Origin: a virus
IMG/VR virus record: IMGVR_UViG_3300042731_003254
Coordinates: 1 to 52,683 of that record
Strand: one strand, 5' to 3'
Length of the DNA stretch: 52,683 nt
Part shown: piece by piece, positions 1 to 9,046 of the stretch
Layout of the letters: every line of letters begins with the position of its first letter
Position numbering within the stretch: position 1 is the stretch's first letter
Program-made: the position numbers and the translations under genes
The notes under the pieces: generated by a model
Told to the model about the DNA's origin: nothing
Databases searched by the model: none
What the model saw: only the letters and a program-made list of their open reading frames with translations

Positions 1-3000
1 TTATTAGTATATACCCCTCCAGTTTGTTTCATTATTTCAGGATAATATTTAGGTAATATACTTTGTAATATACCCATTCCATATTTTTTATTTGCTCCTT
101 CTAATGGTAATAGTGCTTCTGCACCATTTTCACCAAAGATACCAAATGTTGGTTTTGTTGCAATTACACCTCTCTGGTAATTTTCATAGTCTGGATGAGA
201 TGGATGTATAGCAAATCCCTTTTCACTTTTGACTCCAGTACCACTATCTATTTTCATTGTAGTTGTACCCCCACCACCTTTCTTAGATAAACTCTTAGAT
301 AATTCATGTAGCGAATTTGTTGTTCCAATCATATTATTATTAAAGGTTGATAAGGTGGATTCTAATGTAGATATAGTATTGGTTAAATTTTCTGTAGCTT
401 TGCTAGTTCCAGTTGTAAATTCATTAATAGATTGTGTGAAATTATCATTTAAATTTGAAAATGTATTACTTAAATTAGTAAAGATACCTTTCATATATTG
501 TGCAGTATTTAATAGTATAGCCTTAAAAGAAAGACTTCCATCTTTTACTCTCTTATTAAATTCTTCTGAATCAATTTCTAAATCTTCATCACTAATAGAA
601 AATTGAGATATTAAAGTATTTAATTGAGATTGATTAGTTTTTTGGAATAAAGTTAGAATTGCTTCTAATTTTTTATTACTAGTAAATATTGGATTTAATA
701 TATCACTAAATTCTGGTTTTGGAAATACAGGCATTGTAGATGCTATAGGATTATACCCCCCACTACCAACTATACCTCCTCTTTGCATACCATATTCAGG
801 GAAGTATTTTGGTATAATTTCTTTTAATAAATCTAATCCATATTTTCTATTAGCTCCCATTAATGGGATAACTGCTTCTGCTCCCTTTTCTCCAATTAAA
901 GAGAATTCAGGTCCATTAGTTATTCCTCCCTTTTGTAATCCTCGCCAATGCTCTGTTCCATAAGTCAAATATGGATAAGGTTCTCTTTGTCTTTTTTCTA
1001 CAATATTAATTATTGCAGTTTTCTCTGATGGGAAGAACTCATTATTCCACCAATTAGCCCATTCAGTAACCTTAGTAGCATCTATATCTATTGGAGTAGT
1101 TACTCCAGCATCTATTAGAGTTTGTTGTAAAGCTACCAAGTCCTCACCTTCTAGAGAACTAATAAAGTTATTAAATGCTCCCTCTTTTTCCCAATCAATA
1201 TCAATACCTAAAGTTGCAGCAAATGAATCTATTATTGATCTTAGTCTACCAGTTTGTAATCTATTTAAGAAATCTGTTATATTTTGTGGGATTGCTAATC
1301 CTAAATCCCTTCTCTTTTCAAATGCTTGTAAGAATAATAGAGCTTTATCAGATATCTCTATATCACCTGCTAACATAGGGATAATTATGGGATCATATTC
1401 TATTTCATATAAATTCTCTACCATTTCATTAAAGCCTTCTATTCCAGGTGATATTGGTAGTGGTATTTTATATTTTTGGAATAAGGCAATTACTCTTATT
1501 AATTGATTTGCTGATAAATTATTTAGGAAGTTATCAAATGATCCTTGATCTCCCCAATTAATTGTCATATTGACTTCACCAGCTATATTTTGTAGTTTTT
1601 CTTGTAATGATGGTACATTACTTATTTCTTCAAATTGCTTATCAAAGGATTCTCTATCCCATTTAGCATCTATTGTATAAAATAATACATATGTATCTAG
1701 AATATCTTGGAGAGTATCTGCACTTTCATCAACTAAATTAGTAAGATTATTCTCCCAATCTGTAGAACTCCAATCTATCATATCATCAAATGTGAATCCT
1801 TCATCTCTTATAAATGAAGACATAGTCTCCATTAATTCCTTTCCTCTTTCAGTATCCATTATTTGATCCCAAATAGTCCAATCACCAGCAGTCCAATTAT
1901 CCATAAAGTTTCTATTAAAAGTTTCTCCCTCATCCTTTAAAGCTTTAAAGAATAGTTCTAAGTCATTATCAAAACCACTCATTAATTCAGAGAAATTTTC
2001 TTGTATGGCAACATCAAATACTAATCCTTTTTCAGATAGTAATAGTAATGTAGTAACTATGTCAGTTAGATTTTCTAATGCATCAACTGCATCTTGGAAT
2101 GCCTCAGATGCTTTTCTAAATTCTTCTGCTACTTCACCAAAGTCTTCTAGACTTGCTATACTTACTGTAGCCATATTGGATAATGCATCTAAATCTTTAA
2201 TTCCTAGCTTAGTTGCCATATCCACTAATGTCATCCCCTCTTCATACATACCCATATTTTTTGTCGTTTGTGCTAATGTTGCTGCTACTATTAACTGTTC
2301 CTCAGTAAAATCCCCTATAGTTTTTCCAGTTGTTCCATAAATTACATTTAGGAAATCAACTGCATTAGCAATTTGATTTGTTCCTTCATCAATTAATCCC
2401 ATTTCTACTAATAATTCATCAAAGGAATCTTTCATTGTAGCTGTACCTTCTTCTCCATCAGTTAATGCTTTAGATAATGCTACTGTGTTATTTATTAAGC
2501 CCTCTAAGGTTTCTTCAACTTTTCTTTGACTTTCTATTAAGTCAAAGTTTGCTGTTGCTGCTTCTACAGTATTATCTATAATATCATAATAAGCAGTTGC
2601 TGTATCCTCAGATATAGCTCCAACTTCTTTTAATCCCCCAACCAATGGAATTACTGTATCAGAGAAATCCTTAGTTGCTCTAGTTAATTCATCCTGTGCA
2701 TCATTATATCTAACAAAAACATCTATATTAGATATACCTGCATCTCTTAAATCTTGTAGGGTTTCTTCATATCCTTCACCACCACGCTCTGTAGCCATAA
2801 AAGCATCCACTAATGATCTTTGTGCTGGAGTTAATTCACCATATGATTGTGCAAATGCATATTGTTCTTTTGCTACTCCTCCCTGAGCTCTCTTTAAATC
2901 CTTATATAAATCTATTGTTTCTTGACTTAATAATCCTTGTTCAGCTAAGTTTTCAAATAATTCCTCCATTTGCTCATCTTCACCAGTTCTTAGCTTATAT

Positions 3001-6000
3001 AATTTTTCCTCAATATCAAATACCTTTTGTTGAGCTTCTAAGAATATTCTTAATTTTTCTTCCATTACTGTTAGATGATTCTCTTTAATATAATTTAATG
3101 CTTGTAATTTAGCTCCCCATTTCATTTCTTCTTGTTGAGTTTCTATATAAGCATCTCTTGCAACTATTAAATCCATAGCATTTTCTAATAGTTCCCTTTC
3201 TGCTAATGATAATCTTTTTTCTCCAGTGTAATTAGCATCTAATACTTCTGCTAAAGCACTTTCATTAGAATATCTTTCTGCTTCTAGTTCACTTATATTA
3301 GATATTGTCCTTGCTCTATCAGCTATAATGGAATTTAAATTTGCTTGAGCATTTGCTGCCTCTTTTGAATCAGCTCCATATGTAGCTATAGCTCTTGCTA
3401 ATTCAGCAGTCATAGATTCTTGATCATCCATATATCTATTTGCTCTATCTTGTTCTACACTTAGATTAGTATTAGCTTGAGATATATCTTCTACTATACC
3501 TATCCATTCATCTAAGGTACCTTTTTCTACACCATCTCCTAAACTATCTGTAAATTGTCTCATTTGTCTTAATGTAGCATTTATTGCACCTAGGAACATA
3601 CCCTCTGCTTCAGTTGCTGCATTTCTAGAGTTCACATAATCTTCAGATAATGCATTTATAGCTTCTATTTCCTTTGCATACTTCTTAATATATTCATTGG
3701 CTTTTTGTATACCTAGATTAACTAAATCTTGCTCCTCTGCAGTCATGTGAGTTGTGTCAATAGCCTCTCCTTTAGCACTTGCTAGAGCATACTCATTTAC
3801 AGTAGCTTCTTTTGTTAATTTATTAAACTCTCTCATTCTAGAGTTATATATAATGTATTCATCAGATAATTTAACTGCTGCACTTAATTTATAATAATCA
3901 GCTTTTACACTATCATATACTGCTATAACACCATTTTGTATAGATTCAGATAAACTATCAAAATTTTGAGTACCTTTTACAATTTCCTTTAAATTACTTA
4001 CTGATTCCCCAGTAGCATTGGATAATTCCCCTAACATTTTTTCAGTGTCTGCATCACCCCAAACTCTCATCCACCAATCACTTCCTTCCCAACCAGCAAC
4101 TGATTTTGAAAAGTCTCTAAAGAATTCATTTACATTCTTATTAGTTTCCATTATCTTAATTTCGAATGCCTCTAAATCTCCAGTTTGCTTACCTAACTCT
4201 ATTGTAAAATCTGTAGCCTTTTCTTTAGTATCAGAGAATGCCATACTTAATGCATACAGAGCACCTATAGCTAAAGATGCTGCACCTACTACAAAACCAA
4301 TTGGACTCAACATAAAAGTTGCCTTTAATAAAGTGTAAGCCTTAGTTAAACCAGCAACTGCTACGGTATATGCCTTAGCACTTATTGTACTTCTTGCTAA
4401 CATAGCATTATGTGCTTTTAGTAATTTTGTCTTTAAGAATAATTTTGCATTATGTAATTTCTCTACCACTAGAGATATACCTAAAGTTTTTACTAATCTA
4501 CTTTGCATTATATTTCTTCTTAATAAAGCATTATTATTTGCATTCATTGCTATTGTATTTCCCCACACCTGTTTGTTGTGAGCTTCATTAGTTAATGCTA
4601 ATAAAGTCATAGCCTTTATTTGTGCAGCTGTAAATGTTAACCCCCTAGCTTTCATTTGATTTAAGATTCTCATAGTAATGGCTAATTTTGCTTGGCTTGC
4701 TGTTAAAGTTCCAACAGAACTTACTATACCATGATAAATAGGGATTAATCCACCAGTTATTAATTTATGAGCTAACCAGATAACACCAAGTGTTTTAATT
4801 ACTCCAGAAAATCTTTCATATACCATAAGTAAGCCACTAATTGCATCTCCTACAGCATGTGCTGCTGGTGCTATAATATCTTGCATTAATATTGCTAATC
4901 TTTCAACTGCTGGAGCTAATTTTTGTCCTACAACAGTAGCCATATCAACAAACCTATCACCTATCATTTTAAGTGATGCTGCTAAAGTAGTTTCTTGTGC
5001 TTGTGCTACTTGATGAGTTACCCCCTGAGCTTTCTTATATGCAGTTACTAAATTAGATATCTCATCTACATTTTCTACTAATACAATTGCTGCACCAGCA
5101 GTTCTTGCCCTAAACATTGTAGCTGCTTCTGCTGCTCCAAAACCAGCTCCTTGTAATTTATAAAGAATATTTACTAGAGAATGTACATTAGGATCTAAGT
5201 CAGCCATAGATAAGCCCATATTTTCTAACATAATTTTGGCTTTCTCTGTTGGTTTTAACAATTTAGTTAATACCATATTTAGTCTTTGTCCTGCTTGTGA
5301 ACCTTCCATACCTCTATTTGCTAATAGAGCTACAGATGCTGTAGCTTCATCTAATTCTATACCTAATGTTCCTGCCAGTGGACCAACATATTTCATAGCT
5401 TCTCTTAATTTATCCATTGTTAAGAAAGATGATGTAATTGCTGCAACGAATACATCAGTTACCATTGCAGTATCAGATAATTCCATTTTAAAAGATTTAA
5501 TTGTTGCTAATACAGCCTGTGTAGCTGTTTTTAAATCTGATTGAGTTGCTGCTGCATACTCTAATATTGGTAATAATTCATCCTCTGTCATTTTAGTTAT
5601 ATCATAACCAGCAGAGGCTATATCATATAATGCTTTTGCTACTTCTGTAGCACTATATATAGTTTCATTTGCTAATGTCTTTGCTAATTTAGCTGCTGAT
5701 TCTTTTGCTTCTTCAAATCCAGATTCTATTTGTCCTGATATTGCAACTGCATCAACAATAGCTTTTTCAAATTCTTTAAAAGTATCAACTAATTGATTAA
5801 ATCCTTCTCTTACTTTCATAACCATTTGTACACCAATTGAGAAGGTTATATAATGTAAAATCTTACCTGCAAATGCCTTAAAAGATAACATTTGTCTCAT
5901 AACTTCTGCGAAAGATTGTTTAGTTTCAGGTACGAATCTAGCTGGTAATATCTGGAATTTCCCAGATGTTTCTCTCATAGATGTAACCCATTTACCATGT

Positions 6001-7838
6001 TGACCCTTAAATGCATTTAGTCTGGCTATATGTGCATCCATAGCTTGTTTTGCTACTGTTGGATCACCATATAGATTAGCAGATATACCAGTATCTTTAG
6101 CTACACCTGGTAATCCCTTTTTCATTACATCAGTTTGTTCTACAGTTTTATCACCTAAATCACTAGTTTGTTTACCAACTTTATTGTAATCATCAATCAT
6201 TCCTTGAGTTGCCTTATCAATTGTAATATCACCAGTAAGTGGTGCTATTGGTGCTCCAGGTTCTGTAACTCTACCTGGAGTTGGCATACCAATATTAGCT
6301 GCAAATTGTCTAGCTAATACTTGAGCATCAAATACTTGACCTTTTATTAACCCCTTTGCCATTTCTGCTGGAGTTGTAGGTGCCATAGTTTTAGGTAATG
6401 CTTTAACTATTTCAGAGAATTTTGCTGTAGTAGTATCTAACTTTGCTGGAAATTGTGGAGATGGTGCTATTGTTTTAGGTAATCCCCTAACAATATCTGA
6501 GAAAGTGCCTTTGAAATCAGGCATTTTAAAATCAAATTTATCCATTACAGCTCTAATACCAGATGTATCCACTGGTGGGATTTTCTTTAATTGAGCTGCT
6601 AATGTATTCCAATTAGTACCCTTAGTTTTTTGTTCTTCTTTGACTTGTTTTGTTGCTTGAGTTCTAGCTCTTTTAACAGTTTCTTTTTTAGGTTCAGGAG
6701 TTTTCTTGGCATCTATTTGAGCCTTATCGAAGACATCAGTTAATTTAGTTTGAATAGATTTAGCTAATTCATCAGTTTGTATTTTTACAGGAGGAGGTGT
6801 TCTCTCCCTAGTTTTTACATCTTCCTTAGATTTTACTTTAGCTTCTTCTTTTACTTCCTTTCTTGGTGGTGGACCATATGGAGGATGAGTTGGTATTCTT
6901 TCACCGGGCATAGCTATATCAAATTTATCTAGAAATGATTTTCCTAGTTTTTCTCCCATTCTTTCAAAAGTGAGAGCATCATATATAGATGATTTACCAC
7001 CATAGATATCTCCTCTAATTTGTCCTCTACCTATTGTTTTTCTTACAGTTTCTTTAACTCTTCTTTTTTCTAATTGCCATAATCTTTCTTCTTGTTTAGT
7101 TAGTGCAGTTATTTGCTTTACTTGACTAGCAGGCCACTTTGGACTTACTTTCTTAGACCAATCTTCTAATTCTTTTCTACCAGTTACTCCACCTACTATA
7201 GGAGGTTGATAACCTTTTGGTGTTCTACTAGGTAATGCTCTACCAGATTTAGCTAAAGCTTCTTTTTCTATATCAGATAAACCTGCTGCTCCCTTCCTTG
7301 CTCTTTGAGCCATTTCTTGAGCTTTGCTATACTTATCTGTTACATCAAGAACTTTGCCATATCCCTTTAGATAATTAGATACCCATTTACCTATTCTTTT
7401 ATTACCTAACTTCATTGCTGATGCTGCTTTTAGGAAAGGCATATCTAATTCATAACCACCAACTTTATTTACATTAGTGTATAAATCCCTAAAGCCCTCA
7501 GATAGATTCTGTAGTGTTCTAGGCATTTTTAGGAATGATTTTGGAGCTGCACTCTTTCCTAGAGCTTGCATCTCCTTTTTAGAACTTCTTAATTTCGTTG
7601 CAAAGTCCTTAATTCCTTTTTTATTTAGGAGACCAAAATCTTTGTTAATTCCTCTTAAAGATTTCTCCATGACTGCCGCTAGTGCTCTATAATCTCCTTG
7701 AGATTTTTTAAATGCTGAAGCTTGTTCTTTAGTTAACCCAGATAAAAAGTGTGACCACTGTCTCTGAGTACCAGTAGCTGCTCTTATGAAGTTTCGGATA
7801 TTCATTCCGAGGCTAAATTCTATATCATAATCTCCCAT
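1..7838 (-). CDS. Tail tape measure protein (C-terminus cut by window edge)
   Basis: The reading frame is open from the ATG at 7838 to the left edge, at least 2,612 codons, with a GAGGT ribosome site just upstream. Seen: a charged, proline- and lysine-rich stretch at about residues 280-440; a TP901-type tape-measure core at about 680-1000 (for example ALYDIASAGYD, then GMEGSQAGQRL and LQGAGFGAAEAATMFRARTAG); hydrophobic and glycine-rich helices to about 1200; long predicted helices and coiled coils after that; and near the end a conserved tape-measure signature, GEKGAEAVIPL (about 2315), repeated as GENGAEALLPL (about 2564). Known for the family: it sets tail length, is scaffolded by the tail chaperone, and may be ejected with the DNA. 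It is the most downstream tail gene here, after the fibre block. At more than 2,600 residues it is long, implying a long tail. Confidence 0.93.
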   Translation of the reverse strand, partial: MGDYDIEFSLGMNIRNFIRAATGTQRQWSHFLSGLTKEQASAFKKSQGDYRALAAVMEKSLRGINKDFGLLNKKGIKDFATKLRSSKKEMQALGKSAAPKSFLKMPRTLQNLSEGFRDLYTNVNKVGGYELDMPFLKAASAMKLGNKRIGKWVSNYLKGYGKVLDVTDKYSKAQEMAQRARKGAAGLSDIEKEALAKSGRALPSRTPKGYQPPIVGGVTGRKELEDWSKKVSPKWPASQVKQITALTKQEERLWQLEKRRVKETVRKTIGRGQIRGDIYGGKSSIYDALTFERMGEKLGKSFLDKFDIAMPGERIPTHPPYGPPPRKEVKEEAKVKSKEDVKTRERTPPPVKIQTDELAKSIQTKLTDVFDKAQIDAKKTPEPKKETVKRARTQATKQVKEEQKTKGTNWNTLAAQLKKIPPVDTSGIRAVMDKFDFKMPDFKGTFSDIVRGLPKTIAPSPQFPAKLDTTTAKFSEIVKALPKTMAPTTPAEMAKGLIKGQVFDAQVLARQFAANIGMPTPGRVTEPGAPIAPLTGDITIDKATQGMIDDYNKVGKQTSDLGDKTVEQTDVMKKGLPGVAKDTGISANLYGDPTVAKQAMDAHIARLNAFKGQHGKWVTSMRETSGKFQILPARFVPETKQSFAEVMRQMLSFKAFAGKILHYITFSIGVQMVMKVREGFNQLVDTFKEFEKAIVDAVAISGQIESGFEEAKESAAKLAKTLANETIYSATEVAKALYDIASAGYDITKMTEDELLPILEYAAATQSDLKTATQAVLATIKSFKMELSDTAMVTDVFVAAITSSFLTMDKLREAMKYVGPLAGTLGIELDEATASVALLANRGMEGSQAGQRLNMVLTKLLKPTEKAKIMLENMGLSMADLDPNVHSLVNILYKLQGAGFGAAEAATMFRARTAGAAIVLVENVDEISNLVTAYKKAQGVTHQVAQAQETTLAASLKMIGDRFVDMATVVGQKLAPAVERLAILMQDIIAPAAHAVGDAISGLLMVYERFSGVIKTLGVIWLAHKLITGGLIPIYHGIVSSVGTLTASQAKLAITMRILNQMKARGLTFTAAQIKAMTLLALTNEAHNKQVWGNTIAMNANNNALLRRNIMQSRLVKTLGISLVVEKLHNAKLFLKTKLLKAHNAMLARSTISAKAYTVAVAGLTKAYTLLKATFMLSPIGFVVGAASLAIGALYALSMAFSDTKEKATDFTIELGKQTGDLEAFEIKIMETNKNVNEFFRDFSKSVAGWEGSDWWMRVWGDADTEKMLGELSNATGESVSNLKEIVKGTQNFDSLSESIQNGVIAVYDSVKADYYKLSAAVKLSDEYIIYNSRMREFNKLTKEATVNEYALASAKGEAIDTTHMTAEEQDLVNLGIQKANEYIKKYAKEIEAINALSEDYVNSRNAATEAEGMFLGAINATLRQMRQFTDSLGDGVEKGTLDEWIGIVEDISQANTNLSVEQDRANRYMDDQESMTAELARAIATYGADSKEAANAQANLNSIIADRARTISNISELEAERYSNESALAEVLDANYTGEKRLSLAERELLENAMDLIVARDAYIETQQEEMKWGAKLQALNYIKENHLTVMEEKLRIFLEAQQKVFDIEEKLYKLRTGEDEQMEELFENLAEQGLLSQETIDLYKDLKRAQGGVAKEQYAFAQSYGELTPAQRSLVDAFMATERGGEGYEETLQDLRDAGISNIDVFVRYNDAQDELTRATKDFSDTVIPLVGGLKEVGAISEDTATAYYDIIDNTVEAATANFDLIESQRKVEETLEGLINNTVALSKALTDGEEGTATMKDSFDELLVEMGLIDEGTNQIANAVDFLNVIYGTTGKTIGDFTEEQLIVAATLAQTTKNMGMYEEGMTLVDMATKLGIKDLDALSNMATVSIASLEDFGEVAEEFRKASEAFQDAVDALENLTDIVTTLLLLSEKGLVFDVAIQENFSELMSGFDNDLELFFKALKDEGETFNRNFMDNWTAGDWTIWDQIMDTERGKELMETMSSFIRDEGFTFDDMIDWSSTDWENNLTNLVDESADTLQDILDTYVLFYTIDAKWDRESFDKQFEEISNVPSLQEKLQNIAGEVNMTINWGDQGSFDNFLNNLSANQLIRVIALFQKYKIPLPISPGIEGFNEMVENLYEIEYDPIIIPMLAGDIEISDKALLFLQAFEKRRDLGLAIPQNITDFLNRLQTGRLRSIIDSFAATLGIDIDWEKEGAFNNFISSLEGEDLVALQQTLIDAGVTTPIDIDATKVTEWANWWNNEFFPSEKTAIINIVEKRQREPYPYLTYGTEHWRGLQKGGITNGPEFSLIGEKGAEAVIPLMGANRKYGLDLLKEIIPKYFPEYGMQRGGIVGSGGYNPIASTMPVFPKPEFSDILNPIFTSNKKLEAILTLFQKTNQSQLNTLISQFSISDEDLEIDSEEFNKRVKDGSLSFKAILLNTAQYMKGIFTNLSNTFSNLNDNFTQSINEFTTGTSKATENLTNTISTLESTLSTFNNNMIGTTNSLHELSKSLSKKGGGGTTTMKIDSGTGVKSEKGFAIHPSHPDYENYQRGVIATKPTFGIFGENGAEALLPLEGANKKYGMGILQSILPKYYPEIMKQTGGVYTN

Positions 7839-7851
7839 TATATTACCTCAT

Positions 7852-8169
7852 TTAATGTTCTGTAAAGACTATCTGTATTGGTTCTCTTTGGACTAATTTC
7901 ATATTGCCAAAACCACCACCTAAGTTGTGGTAGGCATACCATTCAATAACATAGATACCAAGTGGATCAGTTTCACCTGCTTTAAAAAAGTAGTGATACT
8001 GACCAGTACTATCTCTAATACCATTGCCACCACTTACTAAGTAGGTTCCATCTGGCTTTATTACATGAATATATGATACATTACCAGATGGATCTGTGTA
8101 TGCACCACTCATCTTATAATCTACATCAGTCTTGATGGTGTTTTCTCTCTCATATTTAGAAAGTGCCAT
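7852..8169 (-). CDS. Small beta-sandwich-like virion protein
   Basis: This is a 105-residue protein 13 bases upstream of the tape measure gene. It has no signal peptide or membrane segment. The sequence is rich in alternating hydrophobic residues, glycine and aromatic residues (YIHVIKPDGTYLVSGG, YVIEWYAYHNLGGG), the look of a single immunoglobulin-like or jelly-roll domain. I do not recognise the family. Its position between adhesion genes and the tape measure makes a tail-surface or baseplate accessory role the best inference. Confidence 0.7.
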   Translation of the reverse strand: MALSKYERENTIKTDVDYKMSGAYTDPSGNVSYIHVIKPDGTYLVSGGNGIRDSTGQYHYFFKAGETDPLGIYVIEWYAYHNLGGGFGNMKLVQREPIQIVFTEH

Positions 8170-8196
8170 ATTATCATTTTCCTCTCATATATTACA

Positions 8197-8799
8197 TTAA
8201 GCTGCATCAAATGATGCTGACATATTAAATAAAGATCTATGCTCTGGTTTGGCATAGTCTATAAATGTGTATTTTAAAACAAACATATCAAATATTGAAG
8301 ATTGTTCAGTATATACTGGTACAATGTAAGTTCCTATACTATGGGATAACCTCAATGCATAGGTTAATAAAGTATCTAAAGTATAAGGATGCTCTGGTCT
8401 ATAGATAAGAATTGTATCTAGTAATGACTCGGCTTTAAAGTCTCCACTAACTAGGATATCCATTATATATTCTGATAATGCTAATCCTAGAGATGTGATG
8501 GTATCTATTGTATATCCTTCACTCACTCTTTTTGATAGGTATGTGTCGATGGATTGTTCATTCCTTTCCATAGAAGATAACACAGCATCTAATATATATG
8601 CACTATCATTTGATAATATTTCTATTAAAGTATCAAAGGAATAATCATCTTCACTTATTTTTTCTAAGATTACATCAGATACATAGCCCTCTTGTCCTAA
8701 TTTAGATATTAATGTATCTATTATTTGTTGTGTAGATACATTTTCCTTTTCTAACAGGATATCTAGTCCATATTTTTTAGTTAAGTATCCAACTGCCAT
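8197..8799 (-). CDS. DxLL-repeat virion protein (short paralogue)
   Basis: A 200-residue protein built mainly from a repeat of about 14-17 residues with the core [YF]-x-[IL]-D-[TIA]-[LI]-L (GLDILLEKE, SFDTLIEIL, ILDAVLSSM, TLDTLLTYA). The same repeat fills the 428-residue protein at 15375-16661, so the two are paralogues. The final 40 residues leave the pattern. I recognise no family. The repeat suggests a stack of short helices forming a rod or collar. The reading frame stays open 21 codons upstream of this ATG and encodes ITRGYG and VTRGLGY, but no ATG, GTG or TTG is available there, so the true start is uncertain. Confidence 0.8.
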   Translation of the reverse strand: MAVGYLTKKYGLDILLEKENVSTQQIIDTLISKLGQEGYVSDVILEKISEDDYSFDTLIEILSNDSAYILDAVLSSMERNEQSIDTYLSKRVSEGYTIDTITSLGLALSEYIMDILVSGDFKAESLLDTILIYRPEHPYTLDTLLTYALRLSHSIGTYIVPVYTEQSSIFDMFVLKYTFIDYAKPEHRSLFNMSASFDAA

Positions 8800-8861
8800 T
8801 ATATATCCTAACCCTCTAGTAACTATTAGTTTCTCAGAGTCTTTACCATAGCCACGAGTTA

Positions 8862-8930
8862 TTATGAGACATCACCGTATATTTGTTTTACATATGGCAA
8901 ATGTTTCATATAATATTCTTTACTTGGCAT
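8862..8930 (-). CDS. Possible 22-residue micro-ORF
   Basis: A short frame, MPSKEYYMKHLPYVKQIYGD and two more residues, between the basic small gene and the repeat protein on the transcribed strand. There is no convincing ribosome site. It is included because the gap would otherwise be unexplained and it ends right where the orphan TRGYG-coding frame of the next gene begins. Confidence 0.3.
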   Translation of the reverse strand: MPSKEYYMKHLPYVKQIYGDVS

Positions 8931-8941
8931 TTATATCACTA

Positions 8942-9046
8942 TCATAATATCTTTTTCTTCCTATTTCGTCTATTCCTTTTACTTCTTTTCCTAGGTTTAG
9001 GCTTTTTAGGCTTTTTAGGCTTTTTATCTTTATCATCTTTAGGCAT
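8942..9046 (-). CDS. Lysine/proline/arginine-rich basic peptide (34 aa)
   Basis: The start codon overlaps the stop of the upstream gene (TAATG), which suggests translational coupling. The 34-residue product begins MPKDDKDKKP, then repeats KKP three times, and ends in an Arg/Lys tract (RKRSKRNRRNRKKK). It is almost entirely disordered and strongly basic. It could bind nucleic acid or acidic surfaces, or act as a processed tail of the upstream fibre gene. The family is not recognised. Confidence 0.6.
   Translation of the reverse strand: MPKDDKDKKPKKPKKPKPRKRSKRNRRNRKKKIL

Noticed and set aside
229-5544. Several 90-125-codon plus-strand frames in the first 8 kb
   Set aside because: They lie antisense to the continuous tape measure frame, have low-complexity hydrophobic products and no ribosome sites.
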